The notes under the pieces are model-generated. The model saw nothing but the letters and a program-made list of their open reading frames with translations. It made no database searches and was not told where the DNA came from. Below are positions 7,621 through 16,608 of a DNA stretch of 44,701 nucleotides, one piece after another (within the stretch, counting starts at the first letter, position 1; each line of letters starts with the position of its first letter). This DNA is from Modestobacter lapidis (GTDB lineage Bacteria > Actinomycetota > Actinomycetes > Mycobacteriales > Geodermatophilaceae), in assembly GCA_019779905.1 (NCBI GenBank), contig JABAKE010000025.1:1-44701 (forward strand). The letters are read 5' to 3'. The position numbers were made by a program, and so were the translations under genes.

Positions 7621-8336
7621 TCGATGGCCCGATCGGCGGCCCGATCGGCAACAGAGAGATGGACGGCGTGCCGGCGCCCGACCCGTTCGGCCTCCTCGAC
7701 GTCTGCTGCCGCGATCGCCTCCACGAGGTCCTGGTGCAGACGAAGCCGCTGCTCCTTGTGGAGGGCGTGCTCCTCCTCGTCCACTCCGGCGGCGATCGCC
7801 AACGCCTGCTCCTCCAGGAAGCCGGCCAGACCCAGATAGAGAGTGCGCAGGACCACGTTCGCGCTGATCCGGGCGATGCGCTCGTGCAGCCGCCAGTTGG
7901 CCCGCAGGAAGCCCTCAGGGTCGTGCAGGGCCTCGGCCATCCGAGCGACCAGTGCGCGCAGCTCCACGATGTCGGCTGCCGAGCGGTGCCGAGCCGCATC
8001 GACGGCGACGAGCGGCTCGAGCCCCTCGCGCACCGTCAAGGCGTCGAGCAGGTCGACGGCTTCGCCCTGGACGGAGACCAGCGTGTGCCCCAATCGGACC
8101 AGGGGACTCACCGAGGCGACGAACAGGCCGCCGCCCGGACCGGGCCGCACGGTCACCTGGCCACGGGCCTGGAGGAGCCGGATGCCCTCGCTGATGGTGG
8201 CCGCGGCCAGGCCGGTCTGCTCGCGCAGCTCGGCCTTGGTGGCGATCCACTCGCCCGATCGGAGGCGCCGCTCCCGTACGAGTCGATCGACGTGCGCGGC
8301 GAGCGCCTCGGCCTTGGACTGCCCCGGTTCGAACAC
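7599..8336 (-). CDS. GntR-family regulator, FCD (FadR) subfamily
   Basis: A 245-residue regulator with an N-terminal winged helix (AEALAAHVDRLVRERRLRSG, then TKAELREQTGLAAATISEGI and VRPGPGGGLFV). The C-terminal all-helical FCD domain includes LRANWRLHERIARISANVVL, with the conserved metal or effector-binding histidine region. GTG at 8336 gives the normal family N-terminus; the longer frame to 8441 would run through the promoter. It is divergent from the VOC-DoxX-FAH-ALDH-ABC gene set and is probably its repressor, released by an aromatic acid. It is similar in layout to the GntR gene at 25678, which governs the other extradiol cluster. Confidence 0.85.
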   Translation of the reverse strand: MFEPGQSKAEALAAHVDRLVRERRLRSGEWIATKAELREQTGLAAATISEGIRLLQARGQVTVRPGPGGGLFVASVSPLVRLGHTLVSVQGEAVDLLDALTVREGLEPLVAVDAARHRSAADIVELRALVARMAEALHDPEGFLRANWRLHERIARISANVVLRTLYLGLAGFLEEQALAIAAGVDEEEHALHKEQRLRLHQDLVEAIAAADVEEAERVGRRHAVHLSVADRAADRAIDQVPSAT

Positions 8337-8351
8337 GGGTCGACTATAACG

Positions 8352-8363
8352 AATGAGGTCATT
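8352..8363. promoter_or_regulatory. Candidate GntR operator AATGAGGTCATT
   Basis: An inverted repeat, AATGA-GG-TCATT, lies between the divergent GntR and VOC genes. It partly overlaps a perfect TTGACA hexamer (8362-8367) oriented toward the VOC operon. The arms are only five bases, so the assignment is tentative. Binding here would block the -35 region of the catabolic promoter. Confidence 0.4.
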
Positions 8364-8431
8364 GACAAGCCAGTGGGTGACCTGCAGCATCCCAATGAAC
8401 CTATTGATTACAGCTTGAACGGGAGTGGACC

Positions 8432-8971
8432 GTGCCTTCAATCGAGCGACTCGCCCACGTCGGGATCCATGTCCTGGACCTGGAACGATCCCTCGCCTTC
8501 TACCGCGACATCCTGGGTCTGCAGGTCAGCGACGACGACCGCGAGCACGGGCTGACGTTCCTCAGTTCGCGGCCCGACATCGAGCACCACGAGATCCTGC
8601 TGACCGAGGGCCGCACGGCCGCCGCCGGCGAGCTGTGGCTGCAGCAGATCTCCTTCCGGTGCTCGACGCTGGAGGACGTCATCGAGTTCCACCAGCGCTT
8701 CGTGGAGCACGGCGTCAAGATCGAGTACACGGTGACCCACGGCAACGCCATCGGCGTGTACTTCTACGACCCCGACGGCAACCGGTGCGAGGTCTACTGG
8801 CCGACCGGTCTCGTCGCCCGGCAGGGCTACCTGCAGGCCGTCGACCTCACGCAGTCCCCCGCCGAGATCATCGAGGGGGTCCGCCGCGGCGTCGACCAGT
8901 ACGGCGAGACCGGGGTGATCGACGCCTCGCTCCTGGAGACGATGGACGTGGAGACGGCGGCGACGCGCTGA
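8432..8971 (+). CDS. VOC-family (type I extradiol dioxygenase-like) protein
   Basis: A 179-residue single-domain vicinal-oxygen-chelate protein. It starts at GTG 8432 after GGGAG. The two beta-alpha-beta modules begin at IERLAHVGIHVLDLERSLAF and ELWLQQISFRCSTLEDVIEF. Canonical extradiol dioxygenases bind iron with His, His and Glu. Here H9 and E120 (NRCEVYW) are present, but the position expected for the second His (QQISF, Q71/Q72) is Gln. It may therefore cleave an atypical diol, use another ligand, or be an isomerase or hydrolase-like VOC enzyme. It is the first gene of the operon and overlaps the DoxX gene by one base (TGATG). Confidence 0.75.
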   Translation: MPSIERLAHVGIHVLDLERSLAFYRDILGLQVSDDDREHGLTFLSSRPDIEHHEILLTEGRTAAAGELWLQQISFRCSTLEDVIEFHQRFVEHGVKIEYTVTHGNAIGVYFYDPDGNRCEVYWPTGLVARQGYLQAVDLTQSPAEIIEGVRRGVDQYGETGVIDASLLETMDVETAATR

Positions 8972-9498
8972 TGGACGACGCGCAGATGATCGACCTCGCC
9001 CTGCTCCTGTTGCGTGTGGTGCTCGGCGTGGTGCTGGTCTGCCACGGCCTGCAGAAGGCCCTCGGCTGGCTCCAGGGGCCGGGGCTCACCGGCGCCGCGG
9101 CGTTCATGGAATCGCTGGGGCACCGCCCCGGGCTGACCAAGGCGAAGCTCGCGATCGCCTGCGAGATCGGCTCCGGGATCCTGCTGCTGCTGGGTCTGGC
9201 GACGCCGCTGGCGGCCGCCGTGGCGGCCGGCACCATGCTGGTGGCCGCGACCTCGACGATGGCCAAGGCGCGTTCGTTCTGGAACACCCAGGGCGGCGGC
9301 GAGTACCCGTTCGTCCTGGCTCTCGTCGCCGGGGTGCTGGCCTTCAGCGGCCCCGGGAAGTACTCCCTGGACGCCGTGGTGCTCCCTGATCTTCCCGCCC
9401 TCACCCCGGTGGTCGTCATCGTGGTCGCCGTCGTGACCGCGATCCCGCAGACGATGCAGGCCATCGAGCACCAGCGTCGGGTGCGCGCGCAGAGCTGA
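8971..9498 (+). CDS. DoxX-family membrane protein
   Basis: A 175-residue integral membrane protein with four hydrophobic segments: LALLLLRVVLGVVLVCHGLQ; LAIACEIGSGILLLLGL with the following ATPLAAAVAAGTMLV; YPFVLALVAGVLAFSG; and VVVIVVAVVTAI. The HGLQKALGW motif after the first segment is characteristic of DoxX. Family members occur in redox and catabolic operons, but their function is unclear. Overlap with the upstream VOC stop suggests coupled translation. A role in quinone or thiol redox balance during aromatic oxidation is only inference. Positions 9499-9608 downstream show no feature. Confidence 0.8.
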   Translation: MDDAQMIDLALLLLRVVLGVVLVCHGLQKALGWLQGPGLTGAAAFMESLGHRPGLTKAKLAIACEIGSGILLLLGLATPLAAAVAAGTMLVAATSTMAKARSFWNTQGGGEYPFVLALVAGVLAFSGPGKYSLDAVVLPDLPALTPVVVIVVAVVTAIPQTMQAIEHQRRVRAQS

Positions 9499-9608
9499 GC
9501 CCCTCGCACCACCCGGACCCCAACACCCATACCCGAGACCGCCGACGGCGGTCCCTGGGCGCTGACCGCTGCCCTGGTCAGGCCCCCATTCGAGGAGCTC
9601 AACACAGC

Positions 9609-10442
9609 ATGAGGTACATCGCTTTCCAGGACGGCGCAGTTGTCACCGTGGGCCTGGTCCGCGGCGACGAGGTCATTCCCGTGGCCGAGGTGTCGGACTT
9701 CTACGCCGATCTCCCCCGGTGGACGAGCGAGGAACCGGCCTCAGCACGTCCGGCGCAGGCACGCTCGTCCCTCGAGCCGCGGCCACCCGTGCCCGGCACG
9801 GCGAAGGTCGTGTGCGTCGGGCTCAACTACCGCGACCACGCCGACGAGGCCAACGCCGTGGTCCCCGACCACCCGACGGTCTTCGGGCGCTGGCCCTCGA
9901 CGCTGATCTCGGACGGGGACACCATCCCGGTCCCACCCTCGGAGCCGGGGCTCGACTGGGAGGTCGAGCTCGCCGTCGTCGTCGGCCGGACCCTGACCGA
10001 CGCCGACGAGGAGACCGCGGCAGCGGCCGTCTTCGGCTACACCGTGTTCAACGACATCACCGGCCGCAGCCGCCAGTTCGACACCACCCAGTGGATGCTG
10101 GGAAAGAACCTCGACCGCAGCGGGCCGATCGGCCCGGTGATCGTGACCGCCGAGGAGCTCGGCGAGCCCGGTGGCCTGAAGCTGGAGACCCGGGTCAACG
10201 GCGAGGTCATGCAGGTCGGCAGCACCTCGGACATGCTCTTCTCGGTCGGTCGGATCCTGTCCTACATCAGTCAGACCACGACCCTGCAGCCGGGTGACGT
10301 CGTGGCGACCGGAACGCCCGCCGGTGTCGGGTTTGTGCGCACACCCCCTCGTCTCCTCGTGTCCGGTGACGTGGTCGAGGTCGAGATCGAGCAGATCGGG
10401 ACGCTGCGCAACACCGTCGTCGACGCCGCTGCGCGGCCCTGA
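9609..10442 (+). CDS. Fumarylacetoacetate hydrolase (FAH) family enzyme
   Basis: A 277-residue protein. The FAH core spans about residues 65-275, with the opening motif VVCVGLNYRDHADEAN, the acidic metal-site block LDWEVELAVVVGRTL, the FNDITGRSRQF loop and the closing ATGTPAGVGF. Family members cleave C-C bonds or decarboxylate and isomerise acyclic oxo-acids from ring fission (fumarylpyruvate, 2-hydroxymuconate-derived or homoprotocatechuate-derived acids). With a VOC protein upstream and an aldehyde dehydrogenase downstream, a step in the lower part of a meta-type pathway is likely. The precise substrate cannot be read. Confidence 0.85.
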   Translation: MRYIAFQDGAVVTVGLVRGDEVIPVAEVSDFYADLPRWTSEEPASARPAQARSSLEPRPPVPGTAKVVCVGLNYRDHADEANAVVPDHPTVFGRWPSTLISDGDTIPVPPSEPGLDWEVELAVVVGRTLTDADEETAAAAVFGYTVFNDITGRSRQFDTTQWMLGKNLDRSGPIGPVIVTAEELGEPGGLKLETRVNGEVMQVGSTSDMLFSVGRILSYISQTTTLQPGDVVATGTPAGVGFVRTPPRLLVSGDVVEVEIEQIGTLRNTVVDAAARP

Positions 10443-10451
10443 GCGCCAGCC

Positions 10452-11948
10452 ATGTCGACGACGAGTACGACCGCGACCCGCCGGGTCGCCCCGCCGGCCG
10501 CGGCCGACAGCCCGATGCTGGTCGGCGGTCGGTGGACCCCCGGCGCTCTCGACCGCTGGCTGGACGTCTCGAATCCCGCCACCGGCGAGGTGGTCGGTCG
10601 CACCCCTCGCGCTGACGAGACAGACGTCCGGCACGCCGTGGCGGCGGCCGCCGCGGCCTTCCCGGCCTGGCGCGCCACGGTCCCCGCGGAACGGGCGCGG
10701 GTGCTCGGTGCGATCGCCGATGACGTCGAAGCGGCGGCGGAGCCGATGGCCCGCCTGCTCTCGACCGAGACGGGCAATGCGATCCGCCCGCAGACCAGGC
10801 CGGAGATCGCCAGCGCCGTTGCCCTGCTGCGGTACTTCGCCGGCACGGTCGGCGAGCACAAGGGCGAGACCGTGCCCCTGGGCGGTGGGCTGCTCAACTA
10901 CACGTTGCGCGAACCCCTGGGCGTGGTGGGGGCGATCATCCCCTGGAACGCACCGGTGCAGCTGGCCGCGGTGAAGATCGCCATGGCCCTCTCGACCGGC
11001 AACACCATGGTGCTGAAGACCGCCGAGGACGCCCCGCTGGCGGTCCTGGAGCTTTCCCGTCACTGCGCCCGGCACCTCCCGCCGGGGGTCCTCAACGTCG
11101 TGACCGGGCTCGGCGAGGAGGCGGGGGCGGCGCTGCTGCGCAGCGACGGCATCGCCAAGGTCTCCTTCACCGGCTCGACCCGTGTCGGCCGGCTGGCCAT
11201 GGCGGAGGCGGCCCGGCGGATTCTCCCCGTCTCCCTCGAGTTGGGCGGCAAGAGCCCGGCGATCGTGTTCCCGGATGCCGACGAGGACGACGTCGCGGCC
11301 GGGGTCGTCGCCGGCATGCGCTTCACCCGGAACGGCCAGTCCTGCACCGCTGGTTCACGGCTGCTCGTCCACGAGTCGATCTTCGACTCCTTCCTCGACC
11401 GGGTCCGGACCCGCGTGGAGGCCCTGGTGGTCGGAGACCCGCTGGCCGAGGCGACCGACATGGGCACGTTGGTCAACCGGACCCAGTTCGACAAGGTCGT
11501 CGACTACGTCGAGGGCGGGCAGCGGGACGGCGCCGAGATCGTGACGGGCGGTCTCCCCGACCCCGCCGGTCCGCTCGGACAGGGCCTCTACCACCTGCCG
11601 ACCCTGATGCGCGGAGTCGACCCGTCCTGGCGGATCGCCCGGGAGGAGATCTTCGGCCCCGTGCTCGTCGCCATCCCCTGGACCGAGGAACAGGAGGCCA
11701 TCGAGATGGCCAACGACAGTCATTTCGGCCTGGCCGCCTACGTCTGGACCCACGACATCGGCAAGGCTCTGCGCACGGCACACGCCCTGGAGGCGGGCTG
11801 GGTGCAGGTCAACCGTGGGACGGGCCAGCTGCCGGGCATGAGCTACGGCGGGGTCAAGCAGAGCGGTATCGGCCGGGAGTTCTCGCTGGAGGGAGCCCTG
11901 GAGGGGTTCACCAGCCGCAAGACGATCACGGTGGACACCGGTGTCTGA
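10452..11948 (+). CDS. NAD(P)-dependent aldehyde dehydrogenase
   Basis: A 498-residue ALDH-superfamily enzyme. Visible residues are the cofactor-loop motif PWNAPVQLAAVKIAMALSTG, the general-base Glu in LELGGKSPAIVF, the nucleophilic Cys in RNGQSCTAGSRLLVH and the EEIFGPVL motif. It oxidises an aldehyde to its acid. In this setting the substrate could be a 2-hydroxymuconic-type semialdehyde or an aromatic aldehyde. It begins 9 nt after the FAH gene and overlaps the livG-type ATPase by 8 nt, so catabolism and uptake appear to be one transcript. Confidence 0.88.
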   Translation: MSTTSTTATRRVAPPAAADSPMLVGGRWTPGALDRWLDVSNPATGEVVGRTPRADETDVRHAVAAAAAAFPAWRATVPAERARVLGAIADDVEAAAEPMARLLSTETGNAIRPQTRPEIASAVALLRYFAGTVGEHKGETVPLGGGLLNYTLREPLGVVGAIIPWNAPVQLAAVKIAMALSTGNTMVLKTAEDAPLAVLELSRHCARHLPPGVLNVVTGLGEEAGAALLRSDGIAKVSFTGSTRVGRLAMAEAARRILPVSLELGGKSPAIVFPDADEDDVAAGVVAGMRFTRNGQSCTAGSRLLVHESIFDSFLDRVRTRVEALVVGDPLAEATDMGTLVNRTQFDKVVDYVEGGQRDGAEIVTGGLPDPAGPLGQGLYHLPTLMRGVDPSWRIAREEIFGPVLVAIPWTEEQEAIEMANDSHFGLAAYVWTHDIGKALRTAHALEAGWVQVNRGTGQLPGMSYGGVKQSGIGREFSLEGALEGFTSRKTITVDTGV

Positions 11949-12711
11949 GGCCCTGCTCCAGCTGCGGGGCGTCTCCCTCGCGTTCGGGGGCCTGGCGGCG
12001 CTGCGGGCGGTGGACCTCGATGTCGCCGAACGGACGATCGTGGGGCTGGTCGGGCCCAACGGGGCCGGCAAGACGTCGCTGTTCAACTGCATCAGCGGCG
12101 CCTACGTGCCCACCGAGGGGAGCATCACCCTCGGCGGCGTCGACCTGCTCGCGCTCCCGGTCCACCGGATCGCCGCCACCGGGGTGGCGCGCACGTTCCA
12201 GCACCCGGTGCTGTTGCCCGAACAGACCGTCCTCGAGAGCGTGCTGGTGGGCGCCCACCCCCACCTGCGGGCACCGGCGGTCGCGCACGCCCTCGGCCTC
12301 CGGTCAGCCCGGCGGGAGGAGCGGGAGCTGCGTGCCGCGGCCCTGGAGGTGCTGGATCGGCTCGCGATCGCCGAGGTCGCCGACGTACGCACCGGCGACC
12401 TGCCGCACGGCACCCAGAAGCGGGTGGAGATCGCGCGGGCCCTGCTCCTGCGGCCACGGCTCGTGCTGCTCGACGAGCCGGCCAGCGGGCTGACCCACTC
12501 CGAGGTCGACGAGCTCGGCGCGGTCATCCGCTCCCTCCGTGACGCCCTGGAGCTCACCGTGGTGCTGGTCGAGCACCACATGGGTCTGGTCTCGACGGTC
12601 ACGGACAAGGTGGTCGCGCTGGTCGAGGGCCGCAAGGTCGCCGAAGGCAGCGCGGCGCAGGTGCAGCGGGACCCGACCGTGGTCGCCGCCTACCTGGGGA
12701 CGGCGGCATGA
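11941..12711 (+). CDS. Liv-type ABC transporter ATP-binding protein (LivG-like)
   Basis: A 256-residue ATPase of the branched-chain amino acid/aromatic acid (HAAT) importer family. Walker A is VGPNGAGKTS and Walker B is LVLLDEPASGL. The signature is the relaxed LPHGTQKRVEIARALLL found in LivG proteins, and the switch His is in VLVEHHMGLV. The GTG start at 11941 lies within the ALDH 3' end. The stop overlaps the next ATPase start by 4 nt (ATGA). It works with the LivF-, LivH- and LivM-like proteins and the lipoprotein that follow, probably importing the aromatic acid used by this operon. Confidence 0.9.
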   Translation: MSEALLQLRGVSLAFGGLAALRAVDLDVAERTIVGLVGPNGAGKTSLFNCISGAYVPTEGSITLGGVDLLALPVHRIAATGVARTFQHPVLLPEQTVLESVLVGAHPHLRAPAVAHALGLRSARREERELRAAALEVLDRLAIAEVADVRTGDLPHGTQKRVEIARALLLRPRLVLLDEPASGLTHSEVDELGAVIRSLRDALELTVVLVEHHMGLVSTVTDKVVALVEGRKVAEGSAAQVQRDPTVVAAYLGTAA

Positions 12712-13418
12712 ACCTGCTGGAGGTCACCGGCCTCACCACCGGCTACGGGTCGAGCACCGTGGTGCACGGCGTGGACCTGCACGTCGCCGCGCACGGGGTG
12801 ACCGCCCTCCTGGGCGCGAACGGGGCGGGCAAGACGACGGTCCTGCGTGCCCTGAGCGGCTTCCTCCGTCGGCAGGGTCAGCTGGTCTTCGACGGGCACC
12901 CGTTGCCCTCGGGATCGCCGTCGCGTGTCGCCCGCGCCGGGATCGCGCACGTGCCGCAGGGGCGGGGAACCCTGCGGCAGCTCACGGTGAGGGAGAACCT
13001 CGCCGTCGGCGGGCTGCTGCGTCGCGACCGGGAGGGCGTGGCCCAGGACATGGCGCACTGCGAGGACCTCTTCCCGGTGCTCCGGGCGCGACGGGGCTCG
13101 CAGGCCGGCGAGCTCTCCGGCGGGGAGCAGCAGATGCTGGCCATCGGCCGGGCGTTCATGAGCCGCCCGAAGCTCCTCCTCCTGGACGAACCGTCCCTGG
13201 GTCTCGCGCCCAGGATCACCCAAGAGCTGTTCGAGATGCTGCCGCGGCTGCGCCAGGACTGGGGCCTCGCCGTCCTGGTCGTGGAGCAGAACGCCAATCT
13301 CGCGCTCGCCATCGCCGACCACGCCGTCGTCCTGGAGGCCGGCCAGGTCGTCCTCGCCGGCCCGGCACCCGACATCGCCGGACACGACGACGTCCGGCGC
13401 GCCTACCTGGGCGACTGA
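12708..13418 (+). CDS. Liv-type ABC transporter ATP-binding protein (LivF-like)
   Basis: A 236-residue second ATPase of the HAAT importer. Walker A is LGANGAGKTTVLRALSG, the Q-loop region is VPQGRGTLRQLTVRENL, the signature is GELSGGEQQMLAIGRAFM, Walker B is LLLLDEPSLGL and the switch segment is VLVVEQNANLALAIADH. The ATG at 12708 overlaps the LivG-like stop. Size and motifs fit LivF, the usual partner of LivG. The permease gene follows after 10 nt. Confidence 0.9.
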   Translation: MNLLEVTGLTTGYGSSTVVHGVDLHVAAHGVTALLGANGAGKTTVLRALSGFLRRQGQLVFDGHPLPSGSPSRVARAGIAHVPQGRGTLRQLTVRENLAVGGLLRRDREGVAQDMAHCEDLFPVLRARRGSQAGELSGGEQQMLAIGRAFMSRPKLLLLDEPSLGLAPRITQELFEMLPRLRQDWGLAVLVVEQNANLALAIADHAVVLEAGQVVLAGPAPDIAGHDDVRRAYLGD

Positions 13419-13428
13419 GGAGGACCCC

Positions 13429-14307
13429 GTGCTGCTGTTCTACCAAGTGTTGGACGGGCTCGTATCGGGCTCGATCTACGCGGCGCTGGCGCTCGCCATC
13501 GTGCTCGCCTACCGGGCGACCGGCGTCATCAACTTCGCCCAGGGCCAGATGGCGGTGTTCTCGGCCTATCTGGCCTGGAGCCTGACGACGATCGGCCTGC
13601 CGGTCTGGCTGGCCATCGCCGGCGCCCTGCTCCTGTCCGTGGTCGTGGGCGCGTTTCTCGAACGCGTCGTGATGCGCCGCTTCGAGAGCGCGGAGCCGCT
13701 GGTCGGGATCGTCGTGAGCATCGGCCTGTTCATCAGCGTCAACGGCCTGGTGAGCCTGATCTGGGGAACCAGCCTGACCCAGTTCCCCGCGGTGTTCCCG
13801 GCCGGAAGCATCGAGCTCGGGGACGTGGGGATCACCTACGTGGCGCTGGGGACGGTCGTCGTCCTGCTCCTGGTGATCGCCGCGCTCCAGCTGCTCTTCA
13901 TGCGGACCCGGCTCGGGCTCGGGTTCCGGGCGGTAGCGGTGAACCCCGAGTCCAGTTCCCTGTCGGGTCTGCCGGTCGGGTTACTGCTGATGACCGGCTG
14001 GGGACTGGCCGCGGCGCTGGGGGCGCTCGCGGGCACGCTCGTCGCCCCGGCGCTGTACCTGCAGCCCGGGATGATGGACATGGTCCTCATCTACGCGCTG
14101 GCCGCCGCGGTGCTCGGTGGTCTCGACAGCCCCTTCGGCGCCGTCGTCGCGGCCTGGCTCATCGGGGTGGTGGAGAACCTCGCCGGCACCTTCATCCCGG
14201 CCATCGGCAACGACCTGAAGATCGCGGTCCCGCTGGTGCTCATGTGCCTGGTCCTCTTCTTCCGCCCCCAGGGTCTGTTCGGCCGCGTGGAGGTGGAGCG
14301 GGTATGA
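13429..14307 (+). CDS. Liv-type ABC permease (LivH-like)
   Basis: A 292-residue inner-membrane permease with about eight hydrophobic segments. It begins QVLDGLVSGSIYAALALAIV and has the conserved GVINFAQGQMAVFSAYLAW segment of LivH proteins and AAAVLGGLDSPFGAVVAAWL near the C-terminus. The GTG start at 13429 follows GAGGAGGA. The end overlaps the second permease by 4 nt (ATGA at 14304). Confidence 0.9.
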   Translation: MLLFYQVLDGLVSGSIYAALALAIVLAYRATGVINFAQGQMAVFSAYLAWSLTTIGLPVWLAIAGALLLSVVVGAFLERVVMRRFESAEPLVGIVVSIGLFISVNGLVSLIWGTSLTQFPAVFPAGSIELGDVGITYVALGTVVVLLLVIAALQLLFMRTRLGLGFRAVAVNPESSSLSGLPVGLLLMTGWGLAAALGALAGTLVAPALYLQPGMMDMVLIYALAAAVLGGLDSPFGAVVAAWLIGVVENLAGTFIPAIGNDLKIAVPLVLMCLVLFFRPQGLFGRVEVERV

Positions 14308-15365
14308 GCTCCCTCGGCACCTCTCGGCCCATGACCGGACTCCCCCGGTGGGCACGTCTCACGGCGACCGCGCTCCTCGTCGTCGCCGTCGTCTCGCTGC
14401 CGCTCAACGCCAGCCCCTTCGTCAACCTGCAGCTGTCGATCGTGCTCGCCACCGCGGTCGCCCTCCTGGGCCTCGACGTCCTCACCGGCTGGACCGGCCA
14501 GGTGTCCCTGGGGCAGAGCGCGTTCTACGGCATCGGCGCCTACGCGGTGGCCGTGTGCACTGCCCGGGGCTGGCCGTTGCTGGTGGGTCTCGCCGTGACG
14601 GTCCTGATCGCCGGACTGGTGGGCGCGATCATCGCGATACCGGCGGTGCGGCTGCGGGGCTACGCCCTCTCCATGGTCACCCTGGCGTTGCCGGTGGTCG
14701 CGGTCCCGCTGGCCAAGCGCCTCGACGGGCTCACCGGCGGTTCACCGGGCCTGGCCACCAGGACGGTCTCCGCGCCCGAGTGGTCAGGGCTCGACAACGA
14801 CCAGTGGCGCTTCCTGGTGATCGCCCTGATCAGCGCCGCGGTCTTCCTGCTGGTGCGCAACGTGCTGAAGGGCCGCCACGGCAGGGCACTGGCGACCATC
14901 CGCTCCAGCGAGGTGCTGGCGACGGCCATGGGCATCCCGGTGCAGCGGTACAAGGTCGGGGCGTTCGTCGTCGCGGCCGCCTGCGGCGGGGTGGGCGGTG
15001 GGCTCTACGTCGTGGCGGTGCAGTTCATCTCGCCGGAAACGCTGATCGTCACCTTCAGCATCTCGTTGCTGGCCGTCCTCGTCATCGGCGGGCTGCGCAG
15101 CACCCTCGGGCCCCTGCTCGGTGCCGCGTTCTACGTCCTGGTCCCGAACGTGACCGGTGCGGTCGACGCCGGACAGTCCTACCTCCTGTACGGCCTCTGC
15201 GTCCTGCTGGTCATGTTCCTGCTCCCCGGGGGCCTCGCCTCGGCCGTCCACCGGGTCCTGGCCGGCGCGGCACGTGTCCTGCCGGGCAGCCGGCCAGCAG
15301 TCCCCGATCTCCCCTCGCAGCACCCGATACCCGCCCCACCCCTTCCAGAGAGAGAAGTCCGATGA
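14304..15365 (+). CDS. Liv-type ABC permease (LivM-like)
   Basis: A 353-residue permease with the LivM signature LDVLTGWTGQVSLGQSAFYG and several membrane segments, including VGLAVTVLIAGLVGAIIAIP and ISLLAVLVIGGLRSTLGPLL. The ATG at 14304, overlapping the LivH-like stop, is preferred to the in-frame start at 14244, which would lie inside the previous gene. Its own stop overlaps the start of the binding protein (ATGA at 15362), so transporter genes are coupled end to end. Confidence 0.9.
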   Translation: MSSLGTSRPMTGLPRWARLTATALLVVAVVSLPLNASPFVNLQLSIVLATAVALLGLDVLTGWTGQVSLGQSAFYGIGAYAVAVCTARGWPLLVGLAVTVLIAGLVGAIIAIPAVRLRGYALSMVTLALPVVAVPLAKRLDGLTGGSPGLATRTVSAPEWSGLDNDQWRFLVIALISAAVFLLVRNVLKGRHGRALATIRSSEVLATAMGIPVQRYKVGAFVVAAACGGVGGGLYVVAVQFISPETLIVTFSISLLAVLVIGGLRSTLGPLLGAAFYVLVPNVTGAVDAGQSYLLYGLCVLLVMFLLPGGLASAVHRVLAGAARVLPGSRPAVPDLPSQHPIPAPPLPEREVR

Positions 15366-16603
15366 GGCACAGAACGTCCGTCAAGGCACTGGTCGTCGGC
15401 CTGGCCGCGGTCACCGCGATCGCCGGGTGCGGCCGGGAAGAGAGCGGGGGTGACGACTCCTCCGCCGCCCCCGGCATCACCGACACCACGATCAAGGTCG
15501 GTTCCAGCTTCCCGCTGTCCGGCCCGCTCGCCGGGCTCGGCACCGCCGCGCGCGGGGGTGTCCTCGCCTACCTGGGCGCGGTGAACGACGCCGGCGGGGT
15601 CACGCTCTCCGACGGCGTCGCCCGCCAAATCGAGCTGGTCGACTACGACGACGGCTACGACCCGGCGCGTGCCGTGCAGAACTACCAGCGCCTGGTCGAC
15701 CAGGACGAGGTGTTCGGGGTGATGCAGACCTTCGGGACGGCCACGAACCTCGCGATCATGGAGCGGGCGCAGCAGCTCGAGGTGCCGCACGTCTTCACCC
15801 ACAGCGGCGCCCCCGCGCTCAGCGGGGACCAGGAGGCCCACCCCTGGACGGTCGGCTGGCGGCCCACCTACGCGGGAGAAGGCGCTGCCTACGGCGAGTA
15901 CTTCGCCGCCCAGGACCGGCCGCTCCGGGTCGCCGTGCTCAGCCAGAACGACGACCTCGGTGAGGCCTACCTGAGCGGTTTCGAGGAGGCGATCGAGGGC
16001 TCGCAGGTCGAGATCGTCGCGGAGCAGACCTACGAGCCGTCCGACGCGACCCTGGACAGCCAGATCACCAACCTGGCCTCTTCCGACGCCGACGTCCTGT
16101 TCTCCGCGGTCGCCTTCCCCAATCTGCAGACGGGCCTCCTGAAGCGGGCGCGGGAGATCGGCTGGTCGCCCACGATCGCGGTGATCACGATCACGTCCTC
16201 GATCCAGAAGGTCGTCGAGCCCGCGGGAGTCACCGATGAGGACGACGTCATCAGCGCCAACTTCGTCAAGGCGCCGGATGACCCGCAGTGGGCCGAGGAC
16301 GACGACGTGGCCGAGTTCGTCAGCCGGATGGAGCAGTACAGCCCGGACGCCGATCCTCAGTTGGCCAACGCCGCCTGGGGCTACGGAGCGGCGGCCACCC
16401 TCGTGGCGGCGCTCGAAGGCATGGAGGATCTCAGCCGGCAGGGGCTGATGGACTCCATCCACCAGCTCGAGGGCGAGATCCCCATGCTGCTGCCCGGTGT
16501 GACGCTGGACGGGACGTCGTCCTCCGAGCCGCCGATCCACGGATACCGCCTGCAGGAGTACGCCGACGGCCGGTGGAACCTGCTCGACGAGACCGGCAGC
16601 TGA
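15362..16603 (+). CDS. ABC transporter substrate-binding lipoprotein
   Basis: A 413-residue periplasmic-binding-type lipoprotein. The signal peptide (VKALVVGLAAVTAIAGC) ends in a lipobox with Cys at about residue 21, so it is anchored to the outer face of the membrane. The mature part opens with ITDTTIKVGSSFPLSGPLAG, typical of the Leu/Ile/Val-binding family that also binds aromatic acids. It continues with the type I two-lobe fold (YDDGYDPARAVQNYQRLVDQ). Being last in an aromatic operon, it likely captures an aromatic acid. A strong hairpin follows the stop within 10 nt. Confidence 0.9.
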   Translation: MRHRTSVKALVVGLAAVTAIAGCGREESGGDDSSAAPGITDTTIKVGSSFPLSGPLAGLGTAARGGVLAYLGAVNDAGGVTLSDGVARQIELVDYDDGYDPARAVQNYQRLVDQDEVFGVMQTFGTATNLAIMERAQQLEVPHVFTHSGAPALSGDQEAHPWTVGWRPTYAGEGAAYGEYFAAQDRPLRVAVLSQNDDLGEAYLSGFEEAIEGSQVEIVAEQTYEPSDATLDSQITNLASSDADVLFSAVAFPNLQTGLLKRAREIGWSPTIAVITITSSIQKVVEPAGVTDEDDVISANFVKAPDDPQWAEDDDVAEFVSRMEQYSPDADPQLANAAWGYGAAATLVAALEGMEDLSRQGLMDSIHQLEGEIPMLLPGVTLDGTSSSEPPIHGYRLQEYADGRWNLLDETGS

Positions 16604-16608
16604 ACGAA

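Noticed and set aside
14348..16603. A 751-codon open frame on the plus strand
   Set aside because: The first about 338 codons are an out-of-frame shadow of the LivM-like gene. The real lipoprotein starts at ATG 15362 with a signal peptide and lipobox.
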